64,000 nt of DNA from Delphinapterus leucas. Lineage: Eukaryota > Chordata > Mammalia > Artiodactyla > Monodontidae. Positions 42,505 to 56,029 of this stretch are shown here, one piece after another. A model generated the notes under the pieces. That model saw nothing but the letters and a program-made list of their open reading frames with translations. It had not been told where the DNA came from and searched no databases. The DNA lies in NCBI RefSeq assembly GCF_002288925.2, contig NW_022098091.1, positions 869,917-933,916 of the forward strand. Direction: 5' to 3'. The stretch's first letter is position 1. The number at the start of each line of letters is the position of its first letter. The translations under genes and the position numbers were made by a program.

Positions 42505-42958
42505 CAGGCATACCTTGGAGATACTGTGGGTTGGGGTCCAGACCACTGCAGTGAAGCAACTATCATAGCAAAGCGAGTCACAGTCTTTTTGGTTTTCCAG
42601 TGCATGTAAGTTTATACTATAGTATATTAAATGTGCAATAACACTATGTATGTCTAAAAAATGATATACCTTAATTTTAAAATACTTTATTGCCAAAAAT
42701 TCTGACCACCCTGAGCCTTCAGCAAGTTGTCATCTTTTTTGCAGTAGTAACGTCAAAGATCACTGATCACCATATCAAATAAAATAATGAAAAAGTTTGA
42801 AATATTGCAAGAATCACCAAATGTGACATAGATACAGAGTAAGCAAATGCTACTGGAAAAATGGCACCAAGACTTTCTCAATGCAGGGTGGACACAGACC
42901 TTCAGTTTGTAAAACAACACTGCAGTATCTGCAAAGCATAAAAAACAAGATATGCCTG
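42505..42958. mobile_element. Tigger-type (pogo family) miniature DNA transposon
   Basis: The left end is caggcataccttggagatac and the right end gatatgcctg, inverted repeats flanked by TA on both sides (42503-42504 and 42959-42960). The interior matches my memory of Tigger1/MER2 consensus ends (agcgagtcacagtc, ctttattgccaaaaattc). At 454 bp it is an internally deleted, non-autonomous copy with no ORF. Confidence 0.85.
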
Positions 42959-42984
42959 TAATAGTTTTGGGGTTTACTGCCTAT

Positions 42985-43130
42985 ACTAGTTTCTCAAGAA
43001 GAGGTTTAGAGAGGATATGCATCAGAATCACCCAAGGTGTTTTTTTAAATTCGGGTTTAACGCCATCCTGGTGATGGAACTGGCTAATAACCCCAACTGA
43101 TTTGACTCACCACTACACCTAGGACTTAGT
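42985..43130. repeat. MER5-like DNA transposon fragment downstream of the Tigger element
   Basis: The text tagtttctcaagaagaggtt then catcagaatcacccaaggtg resembles MER5-type repeats. It is degraded. Confidence 0.4.
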
Positions 43131-43675
43131 GAACACAATACTTGTAAGAGGTCTTCTGACAGTGCTAGAAATTAGTAGAAGACTTAGCTTAAATGTCGAA
43201 ATTACTTAGTATTCCCCATGAAGGGTGAGGAGGTTGGACGGGTGTGGGATCAAGGCTGTTAGTTCCAGTTTGGGAGTAACCTTATACAGCTCTACGAGAT
43301 GTTACATTTCCATCTTTGAAATGATGTTTTAACTAAAATCACATATAGAGCCAACATTAACCAGAAAGTCTGTATTTTAGACTAGTGCATGGGTGAAAAC
43401 ATTGAAGAAAAATGTTAAACACAAAAGCTAATTATGTTACCACACAAAGATTAAGTCTGACTTCTGTACAAAGCAGCCTTCCGTACAGACCCAGATGAAG
43501 ACGGTAATGGGTCTTTGGTATTATCATGCAGACCATTCTATATATATGCTACCAGAACCAAGAACCAAAGGGTTCTCTGACCAGGGAGGGAGATGGCACA
43601 CAGCAGTACTTAGCAGTTTCACTCTTGGTGTGACCTAGTCAAACAGTACAACCATTCAGCAAGTGTTTCAAAGGA

Positions 43676-43681
43676 TTTATT
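43676..43681 (-). terminator. PSMB4: PSMB4 poly(A) signal AATAAA
   Basis: On the minus strand AATAAA lies about 86 nt past the stop codon (plus-strand TTTATT in ggatttatttta). Cleavage is expected near 43655-43665. Confidence 0.8.
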
Positions 43682-43766
43682 TTACAAAAGAATAGTACCT
43701 TTGAACCAGCCAAGTTCAAAGTTAGAAGAAGGGTACAACTTCAGTTCTGGATAATGCCTCTGTATT

Positions 43767-45994
<2,228 letters not shown>

Positions 45995-46110
45995 CTTAGT
46001 CACGGTAGCACGAGAAACGAAAGCGTTGGCGCCGACGGAAGCGGAAGTGATCCTTCAGTGCCACACCTTTCTTCTTCCTGCAAGCTACTTCCAGCTGCCA
46101 TGTTGATAGG
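45995..46110 (-). promoter_or_regulatory. PSMB4: PSMB4 5' UTR and proximal promoter
   Basis: This is CpG-rich DNA continuous with the GC-rich block 45620-45960. It holds tandem ETS-type cores (gacggaagcggaagtg, 46035-46050), a further cttcctgcaagctacttcc at 46075-46092 and a YY1-like gccatgttg at 46097-46105. There is no TATA box, as expected for a housekeeping proteasome gene. The exact start site is not visible. Confidence 0.65.
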
Positions 46111-46419
46111 GTCAGAGCCGACTGTACCAGTGTCCCGGGTGGCGACCAAAACCCAGAGATGTGGAGGTGCCAGACGTCGTATCACATCGCGGTAGAGTCT
46201 GGACTAGAACAGTATTCTGACGCACAAAGTCAAGGAAGGGGTGGGTGGTGTGGGAGATGGGTATGGGTCGGGGGTGGATGGGAGGGCAGGGCACTTCAAG
46301 ACGCTGACGCTGAGCGAGGAAGCAGAAATTCTCCTTTCCTTTTTGGATCCTTATGAAAAACAAAAACAAAAAACCCACACGAAACTAACAGTGAACCCAG
46401 GATCATGTGGCATATTCGA

Positions 46420-46505
46420 CCCATTTTATAGATAAGAAACCGAGACTTGTGTAGTGATTTACCCGATTACACAGCAAGTAGTAGAAGATCTGAGTCTTCA
46501 AACTC
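46420..46505 (-). repeat. MIR SINE fragment
   Basis: The antisense MIR core is cattttatagataagaaacc then gatttacccgattacacagc. It lies just upstream of the PSMB4 promoter. A second MIR-like piece in the opposite sense follows at about 46575-46630. Confidence 0.6.
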
Positions 46506-46904
46506 AGAATTAAAATAGGAATCATACAGTTGCGCGTACCTTGGGGTGTATGATATCTCAGATGGATCACTCACTCTGTAGGACCTTGGACAAATCTCTG
46601 AAAGTTTCCTAATTGTCAAAGGCTCTTGCCTACCTCTTAAACATCAGAAAAATTCCATTGACTGTGGGAGTGTAACTAAATTACAGGCGTTCCCTTCTCA
46701 ATGTGGTTCTGTAGCAAGGGCTGGAAGCAGTGTCTAGAATCAAACACTAAACCTAAAACCACTACTTTGCCACAACTCCCTTCACAACTAGATTTAAAAT
46801 TTTTCACTCAGCAGGAAACCAAATCAGTTTTGTTTTTTAAAATTCCCTGAGTTAATTTGAACCAAAGCAATGCAAAAAATTTTAGCCTAATTGAAATAAA
46901 ATAT

Positions 46905-47362
46905 TTTATTAGGTCATGAAACCTTGGAAAGGGAAGGGTCAAGATCTTGTGTTAGAGGCACCCAAATGATGCTCTTTGTATCACCTTTGGGACTTGAAAA
47001 CTAGGTAGTAGATTTTTTCTTCAAAGTAATAGCCACATTCTCGCAAACCCCATATTCCAGGTGACTCTTGGACCTCTCTGAGGCTTACCTGGACAAATAG
47101 CAGGTGTCGTTTGTGATGACGAAAGGCTTACTGGGATTCCTCCAAAACTGCTTGAATACTTCACTTTCATAGCTACCAGAGTCCTCTTCATATGAACTTT
47201 AAAGCAATTAGCCATCAATTAATTGGCTATATCCTTGTTTAGAAGTGGCCTGAGGTGGCTTGCTGGTTTCTGGTCTCACTCCTTTCAAGGTCCCTAGATT
47301 AAGGCTCTGGTAGGGCCAGTACCAGTTCCAGAGATCAGGCAGGTTGTCAAATCCCACAGAGT
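46905..47362 (-). pseudogene. Gene-like relic of unknown identity upstream of PSMB4
   Basis: Read on the minus strand, a good splice acceptor (cttcttttag) ends at 47363. It is followed by an open stretch to a TAA at 47208-47210 (DSVGFDNLPDLWNWYWPYQS...). The same frame resumes after a second TAA at 47199 and runs to 47089 (SSYEEDSGSYESEVFKQFWR...), where a perfect donor, ccag/gtaagc, occurs. A different frame is open from 47127 to a TGA at 46981 and reads like protein (FVQVSLREVQESPGIWGLRE..., EEKIYYLVFKSQR). AATAAA follows 71 nt later at 46910-46905. I do not recognise the protein, and the human counterpart interval has no gene that I recall. It could be a decayed gene, a degraded retrocopy or chance. 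Confidence 0.35.
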
Positions 47363-48109
47363 CTAAAAGAAGAAAAGTGAAAGGATCTAGAATCATTCAG
47401 CCTGAGAGTAGGATGACAGGGAAAGCAAACCACTAACATTTGATGTTGCAATATTCAGAGGAAGGTGACCAGCATGTCTTTTGTGCTAAGATGAAAACAA
47501 GACGTAAGTTAAACTGAAGGGGAAACTTAAAGGGAAACTTATAGGAAGTTTCTTCTCTTTTTAAAGCATTTTTAAGTTTGCCCAGTTTTCTATGGTTGGC
47601 TATTACTTCGAGTTTAATTAGTATTTAGCTCTCACCAGTGTTTGAGCTTTTAAGTCAATAATCATCAGACTGGTTTTGTAACATGTCAGGGTATCTCTGG
47701 TTATGGGGAATGTCTTGAAATTCTCAGAAAAGAATAACACTAGACTAAATTGGAATTAATAATCACCATCATCACCACCTCACAAACATTTTCACTGCTC
47801 CATATTTTAGGAGAAGTGGTATTTGAAACTTCAACTCCAAAAGAGTTAAGGATCATTTCTTGACCTGCTCAGGGCCTGGCTCCAGGGGGCTGTAACAGAA
47901 AGATGAGAAAGAAAATGTGTCTAGCTTGTCCATGGCTGCACTACCCTGTGGGTATGCCCTGAGGATTTTTGTAATTTTACATCCTCTATAATTCAGTTCT
48001 GCAATATCCCTCTTGCAGGATGTGTCACACTTGTCTAAAGACTGACTTGCTAAAGCAAAAGTTCCACAAAAGCAGAAACAGATTGTCTTTCAACAGTGTC
48101 CCTTGATGC
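47363..48109 (-). other. Intergenic DNA next to the gene-like relic
   Basis: No clear repeat. A splice-acceptor-like ttctgttacag on the minus strand near 47891 precedes a short open stretch (PLEPGPEQVKK). It may be part of the same relic or chance. Confidence 0.35.
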
Positions 48110-49950
48110 ACAGAAGATTCAGATTCAGATGTGGTCCTGTTTATCTTTTTTTGTTGCCCATACTTTTGATATCATATCCATACTTTTGATGTCATATCCA
48201 AGAAATCATTACCAAATGCAATGTTAAGAAGCGTTTCCACTATGTTTTCCTCTAAGAGTTTTGTACTTTTAGTCCTTATGTTTAGACCTCTTAGCCATTT
48301 TGAGTTAAATTTTGTCTGTGGTGTAAGGTAAGGGTCTAACTTCATTCTTATACACGTAGGTATCCAGTTTTCTCAACATCGTTTGTTGAAAAGACTGTCT
48401 TTTCCTCATTGAATGGTCTTGGCACCCTTGTTGAAATCATTGATCATATGTGAGGGTTTATTTCTGGGTTCTCTATTTTATTCCACATAGCCTATATGTC
48501 TGTCTTTATGACAGCACCACACTGTTTTGATTACTGTAGCTTTGTAGTAAGTTTTGAAATCAGACTGTACAAGACATTATTCTTCTTTTTCAAGATTGTT
48601 TTGGTAAAGATATCTTTAAATTTTATATTTTATGGCATTTTTTTCCTTTTGGTATAGAATTCTAAGTTGACAGTTATTTTCTTTTGGAACTTTAAATATG
48701 TTATTTCATTTTCTTCTGGCTTCCATTGTTTTTGTTGAGAAGTCATCTGTTAGTCATACTGTTGTTTCTTTGAAGATAATGGGGCTTTTTTCTTCTGACT
48801 TCTTTTAAGACACCCAACAGTGTCTCTGATGTTCAACATCAGAGACACAACATGGCTAGGATATGCCTAGCGATGGTTTTATTTGTATCTGTCCTGCTTG
48901 GGTTTGCTGAGCTTCTTGAATCTGTGGTTTGATATCTTTCATCAGTTTTGGAAAATTCTCAGCCATTATCTCTTTAAATATTGCTTTTTCCCAATATTCT
49001 CTCCTCTTTTTTAAGATTCCAGTTAAACATGTGCTAGATATTTGAGCATGCCTCCTATGCTCCTTACTTTCTTTTTGTTTTCCATTCTATTTTATCTCTG
49101 TGTTTCAGTTTGGATGTTTTCTACTGACCTATCTTCCAGTTCTCTAATTCTGTGCCCAATCTGCTGTTAAACCCTTACATTTCAGATTTTGGCTTTTTGT
49201 TTGTTTTTCAGTTCTAGAATGTCCATTTGAGTTTTGGGGGTTTTTTTTTGTGGTATGCGGGCCTCTCACTGTTGTGGCCTCTCCCGTTGTGGAGCACAGG
49301 CTCTGGACACGCAGGCTTAGCGGTCATGGCTCACAGGCCCAGCTGCTCCGCGGCATGTGGGATCTTCCTGGACTGGGGCACGAACCCATGTCTCCTGCAT
49401 CAGCAGGCGGAATCTCAACCACTGTGCCACCAGGGAAGCCCCATTTGAGTTTTTTATAGATTCCAATTTTCTGTTTAAATTCATTTTCATTTATATGTCC
49501 ATAATTTTTGCTATTTTCTTTAACATGTTAATCATTGTTATTTTTACATTCTTGTATGCTAATTTTAGTATCTGGATCATCTATTCTTTTTCTATTTTTT
49601 TTCTTTTCATTTTGGTCATATTGTTTTTTCTCTTTTCAAGTCTCATGCTTTTTTACTGTTTGCCAGAAATTATGAATAACTACAGAAGGCTCCATATCAT
49701 GTTCTCTTCCACCAGAGAGGGTTCTCACTTTTTCCTATTAGGCAGATAGGGCGAGGGACTGATTCACCCCAATCCAGTCAAGGATTAGGCTGTCTCAGGG
49801 TTGGGTTGCTGTTTCAGTCTGGTTCATCCATATTCTTCAGGCATGTTCCTCACAGTCTTTTGACTGAAAGCTGGGCAGGTATTCATCTCCTTAGCTCTGA
49901 AGTGCTGAAGAAGATTGAGCCAGCTCTGCAGGCTCCTGTTCCAGGGAGTC
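48110..49950 (-). mobile_element. Ancient LINE-1 antisense remnant, interrupted by a SINE
   Basis: The antisense ORF2-type text around 48250-48560 (ggtgtaaggtaagggtctaa, catcgtttgttgaaaagact) is typical of old L1. The stretch 48640-49950 resembles further degraded L1 antisense sequence. A SINE at 49236-49440 is inserted in it. A short direct repeat (catacttttgatatcatatc) occurs twice at 48158-48198. Confidence 0.6.
49236..49440 (-). mobile_element. CHR SINE, 'gcttccctggtgg' subtype
   Basis: Duplication ccatttgagtttt at 49223-49235 and 49441-49453. Nested in an old L1. Confidence 0.93.
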
Positions 49951-50461
49951 TCAAAATCTGGCAAATATCTTGAGGAGGAGACCAGTTGAGTAGTTGAGGC
50001 TCTTCTCCTTTCCCTGCCTCAGCAGGTCTTCACTTCCTAATCAATAATGCCAGACTGTGGGAGGTTCATTGTGCCTTTTAGAAGCTTTTAACCCAACTCT
50101 CCAGCCTCATGAACATTCCAGGAGTTCCACAAATTTTCCATAGATAAAACTAGCCATCATTAGAGGCCCTTTAAAATTTTAACTCGTCACTCCAGCATTG
50201 CATGACCACCAAAGTCTTTGGTGATTTCTTTTCCCCAAGCAGAGGCATTCTGTCTAGGTTAGGCCTTATCTTCAGCCTGTTCTCAGCTCACTTCAGAAAC
50301 ATTCTCCTGTCTCTGGAATTTTACTTGATCTAGTCCTCATTCCTTTGACATCCCCTTGTTGCCTTTAAAAAACATGGTTTTTGTAGTTTTTCTAGCTTCT
50401 TATTGCAGGAGGAAGACTGACCTGCCATGACCTACAGCTTACCTGTATTGGTTTATTGGTG

Positions 50462-50962
50462 TATTGGTGTATTGGTTTCCTGTGGGTGCTATAGCAAATA
50501 ACCACAATCTTAGTGGCTTAAAACAACAGAAATTTATTCTCTCACAATCCTAGAGGCCAGAATCTGAAAGCAAGGCAACATCAGGGCCACACTCCCTCTG
50601 GAGGGTCTGGAGGGGGATTCATTCCTTGCCTCTTCTAGCTTCTGGCATTATTTGGTGTTCTTTGGCATGTGGGTACATAACTCCAATCTCTCTCCATCTT
50701 CTTCTCACCTTCTCCTCTTGGTCAAATCCCCCTCTGCTTTTCTCTTATAAGGACACTTGTGGTTACATTTAGGGCCCACCCACATAATGCATTATAGTCT
50801 CTTCATTTAAAGATCCTTAGTTTAATCACATCTGGAGGAGAAAAAAAAAACCCTTTTTCCAAATAAAAACCTTTTTTCTTATTTTTCAAAAAAGGTAACA
50901 TTCACAGGTTCCAGGGATTAGGCTGTGGATATATCTTGAGAAGCCATTATCAGCCTACCACA
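50462..50962 (-). mobile_element. MaLR-type solo LTR (MLT1-like), antisense
   Basis: Antisense landmarks are in order: gtggcttaaaacaacagaaa, ttattctctcacaatcctag, tcttataaggacacttgtgg, gggcccacccacataatg and attcacaggttccagggatt. An A-rich patch (50830-50875) interrupts it. No internal genes are seen, so it is a solo LTR of an ancient endogenous element. Confidence 0.7.
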
Positions 50963-51928
50963 TCTGGAATCAGAAGTCCATGATTTGTTTTTTTTACCTT
51001 TATAACTAAAAAATAAAACACACATATAGAAAATCACATAAAACAAATACATGACTTGAATTACTTTAAGGCCAACACCCTTGAAACTACCATCTAAATC
51101 AAGAAATGGAACTTCTCCAGCTAGCCCAGTTCCAATCACAATTGTTTCCCTCTCCTAGAAAATAGCCACTATCCTGACTTTTATGATAATTATCCCCTTG
51201 GATTTCTTTATAGTTTCATCATCCAAGTGTGCTTCCCTGGACACTATACTTCAGATTTCCCATTTATTTGATTTTATATGTATTTTGAGTTTTTTAATCT
51301 ACAGATTTCCTCCTCTAGCCCTTTCTTTTCATAACAGTGTATCTGTTAAAGACCCCAGGATGTTTGATCTGTATACCCTACTTTCTGCCCACAGTCTGGC
51401 TTTTGCTGATTGCATACTAATAGTTTAGTTCAACATGTTCTTCAGTCCTCTGCAGTTCCTGCACGTGGACAGCTCAATCCAGAGGTCTGTTCAGACTCAG
51501 GTTTGATGCCTTTGGCAAGATGGTAAGTGGTGGTGTGTTTTTTCACCAGGAGGCCCATTGTGTCTGGTTGTCTCTTTTTCTTGTGATGTTAGCAATTGCT
51601 TCTGTTCAGTTAATTCATTTGGTATTGCACAATAATGATATTCTAATTCTATAACTTCTTTTTCATTCATTAACGTGAATATTTCCATAAGGGGACACTT
51701 TTCTAATCTACTTTTTTGGTTACCCAGTGTTAAGCTCATATAAGAAAGGTCAGATAAATGCTTTATTCTTTCTCTTTAAAGACTTTTAAAATGATTTTGC
51801 CGCATCATTATCTAAATGTGACCAGTTAGCATTTTTTGTATTTTTATGAACTCATAGATTTAAACATTCATTCTGATGCTCAAATTATTCCAGATTTGGC
51901 CAGTGAGAGCCTTTTCAAACTGGCTTCT

Positions 51929-51976
51929 AACAGCATTGTAAATCAACTATACTCCAATAAAAATCAATTTTAAAGA
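51929..51976 (+). mobile_element. 48-bp LINE-1 micro-insertion
   Basis: The L1 3' terminus (aacagcattgtaaatcaact then actccaataaaaatc and an A-rich tail) is flanked by the 12-bp duplication aaactggcttct at 51917-51928 and 51977-51988. It is an extremely 5'-truncated retrotransposition event. Confidence 0.85.
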
Positions 51977-52167
51977 AAACTGGCTTCTGGGTCCTTTTAG
52001 CATGTCCCCATCATTATTTGAGCACATCGTTACTTTTTGGCAAAACAGGATGTTCCAGGCTCATACTTTCTCTGCACCAGTCCTGGAATCAGTCATTTCT
52101 CCAAAGGGCCTGATTCCTTTTAGTGGAAACTGGTATTTATTCCTTTTTTTGGTTTTTTGTTTGTTTG

Positions 52168-52280
52168 TTTTTTTTTGGCCGAGCAGCTTGTGGGATTTTA
52201 GTTCCCCAACCAGGAATCGAACTCGGGCCCTTGGCAGTGAGAGCACAGAGTTCTAACTGCTGGACTGCCAGGGAATTCCT
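52168..52280 (-). mobile_element. CHR SINE, short type
   Basis: Antisense copy (ggccgagcagcttgtgggat to ccagggaattcc). Duplication actggt(a/g)ttta. Confidence 0.87.
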
Positions 52281-53218
52281 GAGACTGGTGTTTAGAAACC
52301 AAGATTTAGTCCCTAGGTGAGCTCATTACTGAGATATTGCTGTCCCCAATACCTCTCAGTGGAGAGAGCTATGCACATACATTTACATCAATATTTATTT
52401 CTATATCTATCTATCTACTTATTAGTAGATAGTAGTAACTTATTAGTTATCTATCTATCTATCCACTGAAAACTACAAGTTTACACCAGTATCTCCAATT
52501 TCAATTCAACACTACTGGACATAACATATTCTAACTTTCTCCCTTTCCATATCTGTTATTCCCTTTTCTGAAAGTGAAAGTGAGAAACCTGGCTCCCATT
52601 ATCCTCTCTATATATGTAAATCAATTCCCTTATGCATAACCAATCTCCCATCACTGCCACCAACTCCATCCCTTCGCCAATGCCCTCCTCACTCTGCTCC
52701 AGCTCCAACATCCTACTGCACCATCCCCTCATGAAGATTTTCTCTGTACCCGACTCAGGCTCCCATACCTTACTATGGACCATCTCTCCAAGTACACACC
52801 CCCTTTATCCTACTGTGGCTCCAACAACCTACATCAGGTCACTGTCACTGCCACCTCCCTGCTTAGACGTCTTCCTCACATCTCATGCTGGGCCACTGTG
52901 GCTCTGCACCATTTTCTGCTTCACACCTTTGCCTCCCTTGCTTGGTCCCACTTAATGGCTTTGGACTAAATTGTTCACAAGAGGAAGGGTTAGAGGAAAA
53001 GGAAAACATACAGATATATTTATTCTTAGTTCTACAAGTTATACATATATTTATATCTCTATCTATCTGTCTCTGGCTTACCACCAATCCTTATGTTGAT
53101 GTTGCTCTAATCATTTTGTTTGTAAAGTTTTTTTCTAGATCCTTCAGGGAGGGCTCATGGAATCCACATTCTCTTAGTTATTGAATACTGGTAACAGTTG
53201 TGTGTGCCCTTCAAACTT
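52281..53218 (+). other. Intergenic DNA with a C/T-rich block
   Basis: 52620-52970 is strongly pyrimidine-rich with repeated ccatc/ctcc motifs and open frames in several phases, typical of composition bias. I do not recognise it as a gene. Confidence 0.5.
52398..52463 (+). repeat. (TATC)n-like simple repeat
   Basis: Two clusters of tatc/atct units separated by about 30 bp. Confidence 0.85.
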
Positions 53219-53231
53219 CCAAGTCAATTTT

Positions 53232-53863
53232 TTTTTAATTTTATTTTATTATTTTTTAATACAGCAGGTTCTTATTAGTTATCTGTTTTATACATATTAG
53301 TGTATACATGTCAATCCCAATATCCCAATTCATCCCACCCCAACACCCCCACCACCCCTGGCTTTACCCCCTTGGTGTCCATACATTTGGTCTCTACATC
53401 TGTGTCTCCATTTCTGCCTTGCAAACCGGTTCATCTGTACCATTTTTTCTAGATTCCACATATATGCGTTAATATACGATATTTGTTTTTCTCTTTCTGA
53501 CTTAACTTCAGTCTGTATGACAGCCTCTAGGTCCATCCATGTCTCTACAAAAGACCCAATTTCGTTCCTTTTTTGACTGAGTAACATTCCATTGTATATA
53601 TGTACCACATCTCCTTTATCCATTCGTCTGTCGATGGGCATTTAGGTTGCTTCCATGACCTGGCTATTGTAAATAGTGCTGCAATGAATATTGGGGTGCA
53701 TGTGTCTTTTTGAATTATGGTTTTCTCTGGGTACATACCCAGTAGTGGGATTGCTGGGTCATATGGTAATTCTATTTTTAGTTTTTTAAGGAACCTCCAT
53801 AGTGGCTGTATCAATTTACATTCCCACCAACAGTGCAAGAGGATTCCCTTTTCTCCACACCCC
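53232..53863 (-). mobile_element. 5'-truncated LINE-1 with target-site duplication
   Basis: The flanks ccaagtcaatttt (53219-53231 and again from 53864) form the duplication. The minus strand shows ORF2p C-terminal remnants ([17 protein letters not shown]) and 3' UTR. The T-rich end at 53228-53260 is the reversed A tail. Confidence 0.88.
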
Positions 53864-53900
53864 AAGTCAATTTTGCTGGGTATAAAACCCTTAGCCTTGG

Positions 53901-54018
53901 GACTTCCCTGGCGGTCCAGTGGTTAAGACTCCACGCTTCCACTGCAGGGGGCACAGGTTCAATCCATGGTCAGGAGGTCCCTCATGCCTCGTGGTGTGGC
54001 CAAAAAACAAACCAAAAA
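53901..54018 (+). mobile_element. CHR SINE, short type
   Basis: Head gggacttccctggcggtcca; A-rich tail; duplication aaaccc(c)ttagc. Confidence 0.88.
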
Positions 54019-54451
54019 AAACCCCTTAGCTTACATTTTTTTGCCTTAAGTATATCTTAGTTATGTTACCCTAATTTCTCTGACATAAATCGTTCCTGTC
54101 AAACAGTCTAATGACAATATAATTTTCCCCCTTTTCTAGGTCACTTGCTCGTTTTGCCTACATGATGAAATAATAATTTTTTCCTTAAAGTTCAATAATT
54201 TTACTAGAACAGGACTATGTTGGTCATTCTGAGTTCATAATCTTATATATGCAGTGTGTTATTTCAATATGTAGTGGTTTAATTTTTTTTCCTTGATTTT
54301 AGCTTTTAGTATGTATTCTCTATATCACTTCATTTATTTTCAACTTTAAAAAATTTTACATTCTTTTTCTCTTAAGGCATTATTTATTATATTTACTTAG
54401 TCTTATATTCCTTTTAATTTAGTCTTCATTTCTGAAGAGATTTTTTTCCTT

Positions 54452-54689
54452 TCTTAAAAATATTTATTTTGGGCTGCGTCGTGTCTTAGTTGTGGTGTTC
54501 AGGCTCTTCATACGGCACACGGGCTTCTTGGGCTTCTATCTAGTTGTGGTGCACAGGCTCAGTAGTTGCAGCGTGCAGGCTTAGTTGCTCCACGGCATGT
54601 GGGATCTTAGTTACCCAACCAGAGATTGAACCCGCATCCCCTGCATTGGAAGGGGGATTCTAAACTACTGGACCACCAGGGAAGTCCCA
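54452..54689 (-). mobile_element. CHR SINE, long type with internal deletion
   Basis: Antisense copy, about 240 bp; duplication agattttttc(c)ttt. Confidence 0.87.
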
Positions 54690-55799
54690 GATTTTTTCTT
54701 TTTTTCCAGTTCTTTCCCGAGTTTAGTCACCTAATAGCTGCATTTTCAAATTCTGACTTCTGTTGTTCTTTTATGTCTTACATTATTTTCACAGTATCTT
54801 TCAGCTCATTTTGAAATGATGGATTACCGTCTGTTTTGCTTGTGGACATGACTGTCTGGCGTGCTTTCATTGTCAGTAGAGATGTTATTCTGCTTCTTAT
54901 TCTCTTTATTTTTGTAATAACTGTGTGGTATTTGCCCTCGATCCTTTGACCCTCTTTTCATTTGGAAACATTTGTTTTCCTGAACTTTTAGGAGGCAAGG
55001 TTCAGGATAGCTTTTCTAACTTCACAGAGCTCCCTCTGCTGTTCTTTTTGTGTAATTTTCAAAAACATGACCAGTTGCTCTCTCAAGATTTCCTAGCTTT
55101 GTTCTTCTTCTCTACTTTCATCCAGAGCTTCCTTCTCTTCGTGTGGCTCTGTTGTCCTGTTTTAATTAATTTTTATTCTACTTCCATCAGTTTCTCCTCA
55201 CTGTGGAACCCTGTTCTAGCAGGAGCCTTGCTGGTCAGTTGGAGAGTTCCTGGGACTTAGACTACTCCAGCCTCTTCAGACCTTACCATGGACTCCTTGC
55301 ATGTGTCAGCTATTGGACTGGGCAAAGCCCTGCTCTGTTTGAACTGCTGTTTTCAAATTACCCTGTTGTCCTTTCCTGTGAATATCTGTTGGCTCTTTTG
55401 GGGTCTGCTGTTCTCAGGTGTGTCAGAGGCCCCAGTGTTTCGCTCTGCTCTCTCCCACACAAATGCTGACACCACGCCGGTCTTTTAACTGTTGGTGGTT
55501 TGTCCCCACTCGCTTGTTTTTGGATTCATGGGGATACCTTGTCATGTCATTTTGTAATTGTTGGCAATGCTGTTGATGGGATTTTGGCTTTGCTGTCTAG
55601 TTGTTCTGTTTTTATGAGAATTGGGTGAGATTCAAAAACTATGTAATCATCGTTGTTCCAGAATCCTGTGCTTTGTTTTTATGATGTACAAATACAGAAA
55701 AGTGTACAGTAGAAAACAAACTCACCCGTTAGTGAATTTTAGTGTATGTAAATTATACATCAATAAAGTTGATTTTAGATGTTAAAAACAAAATTTAAG
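54690..55799 (+). other. Intergenic DNA, possibly degraded L1
   Basis: T/C-rich text (ctgttctagcaggagccttg, ctggtcagttggagagttcc) resembles the antisense 5' part of an old L1. No gene-like exon was seen. Confidence 0.4.
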
Positions 55800-55905
55800 G
55801 GCTTCCCTGGTGGCGCAGTGGTTGAGAGTCTACCTTCCAATGCAGGGGACACGGGTTCATGCCCCGGTCCGGGAAGATCCCACATGCCACGGAGTGGCTG
55901 GGAGG
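55800..55905 (+). mobile_element. CHR SINE, 3'-truncated
   Basis: The head and first 106 bp are present to ccacggagtggctggga, then unrelated DNA; there is no tail. Confidence 0.88.
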
Positions 55906-56029
55906 AAATACATGGAAATACATCTACCAAATTGCTAACATTGTTTACCTGGGGCCAGTGGGATTGGAGAGGAGAGGGAGATTATTAATTTTGGAAAGAC
56001 ATATTTGTATCATTTGACATTTACTTTAT

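Noticed and set aside
50462..50962. Possible retroviral provirus near the MaLR LTR
   Set aside because: No gag, pol or env-like sequence and no second LTR nearby; it is a solo ancient LTR.
52632..52969. 107-codon C/T-rich ORF
   Set aside because: Pyrimidine-rich low-complexity DNA open in more than one frame; no splice sites or recognisable domain.
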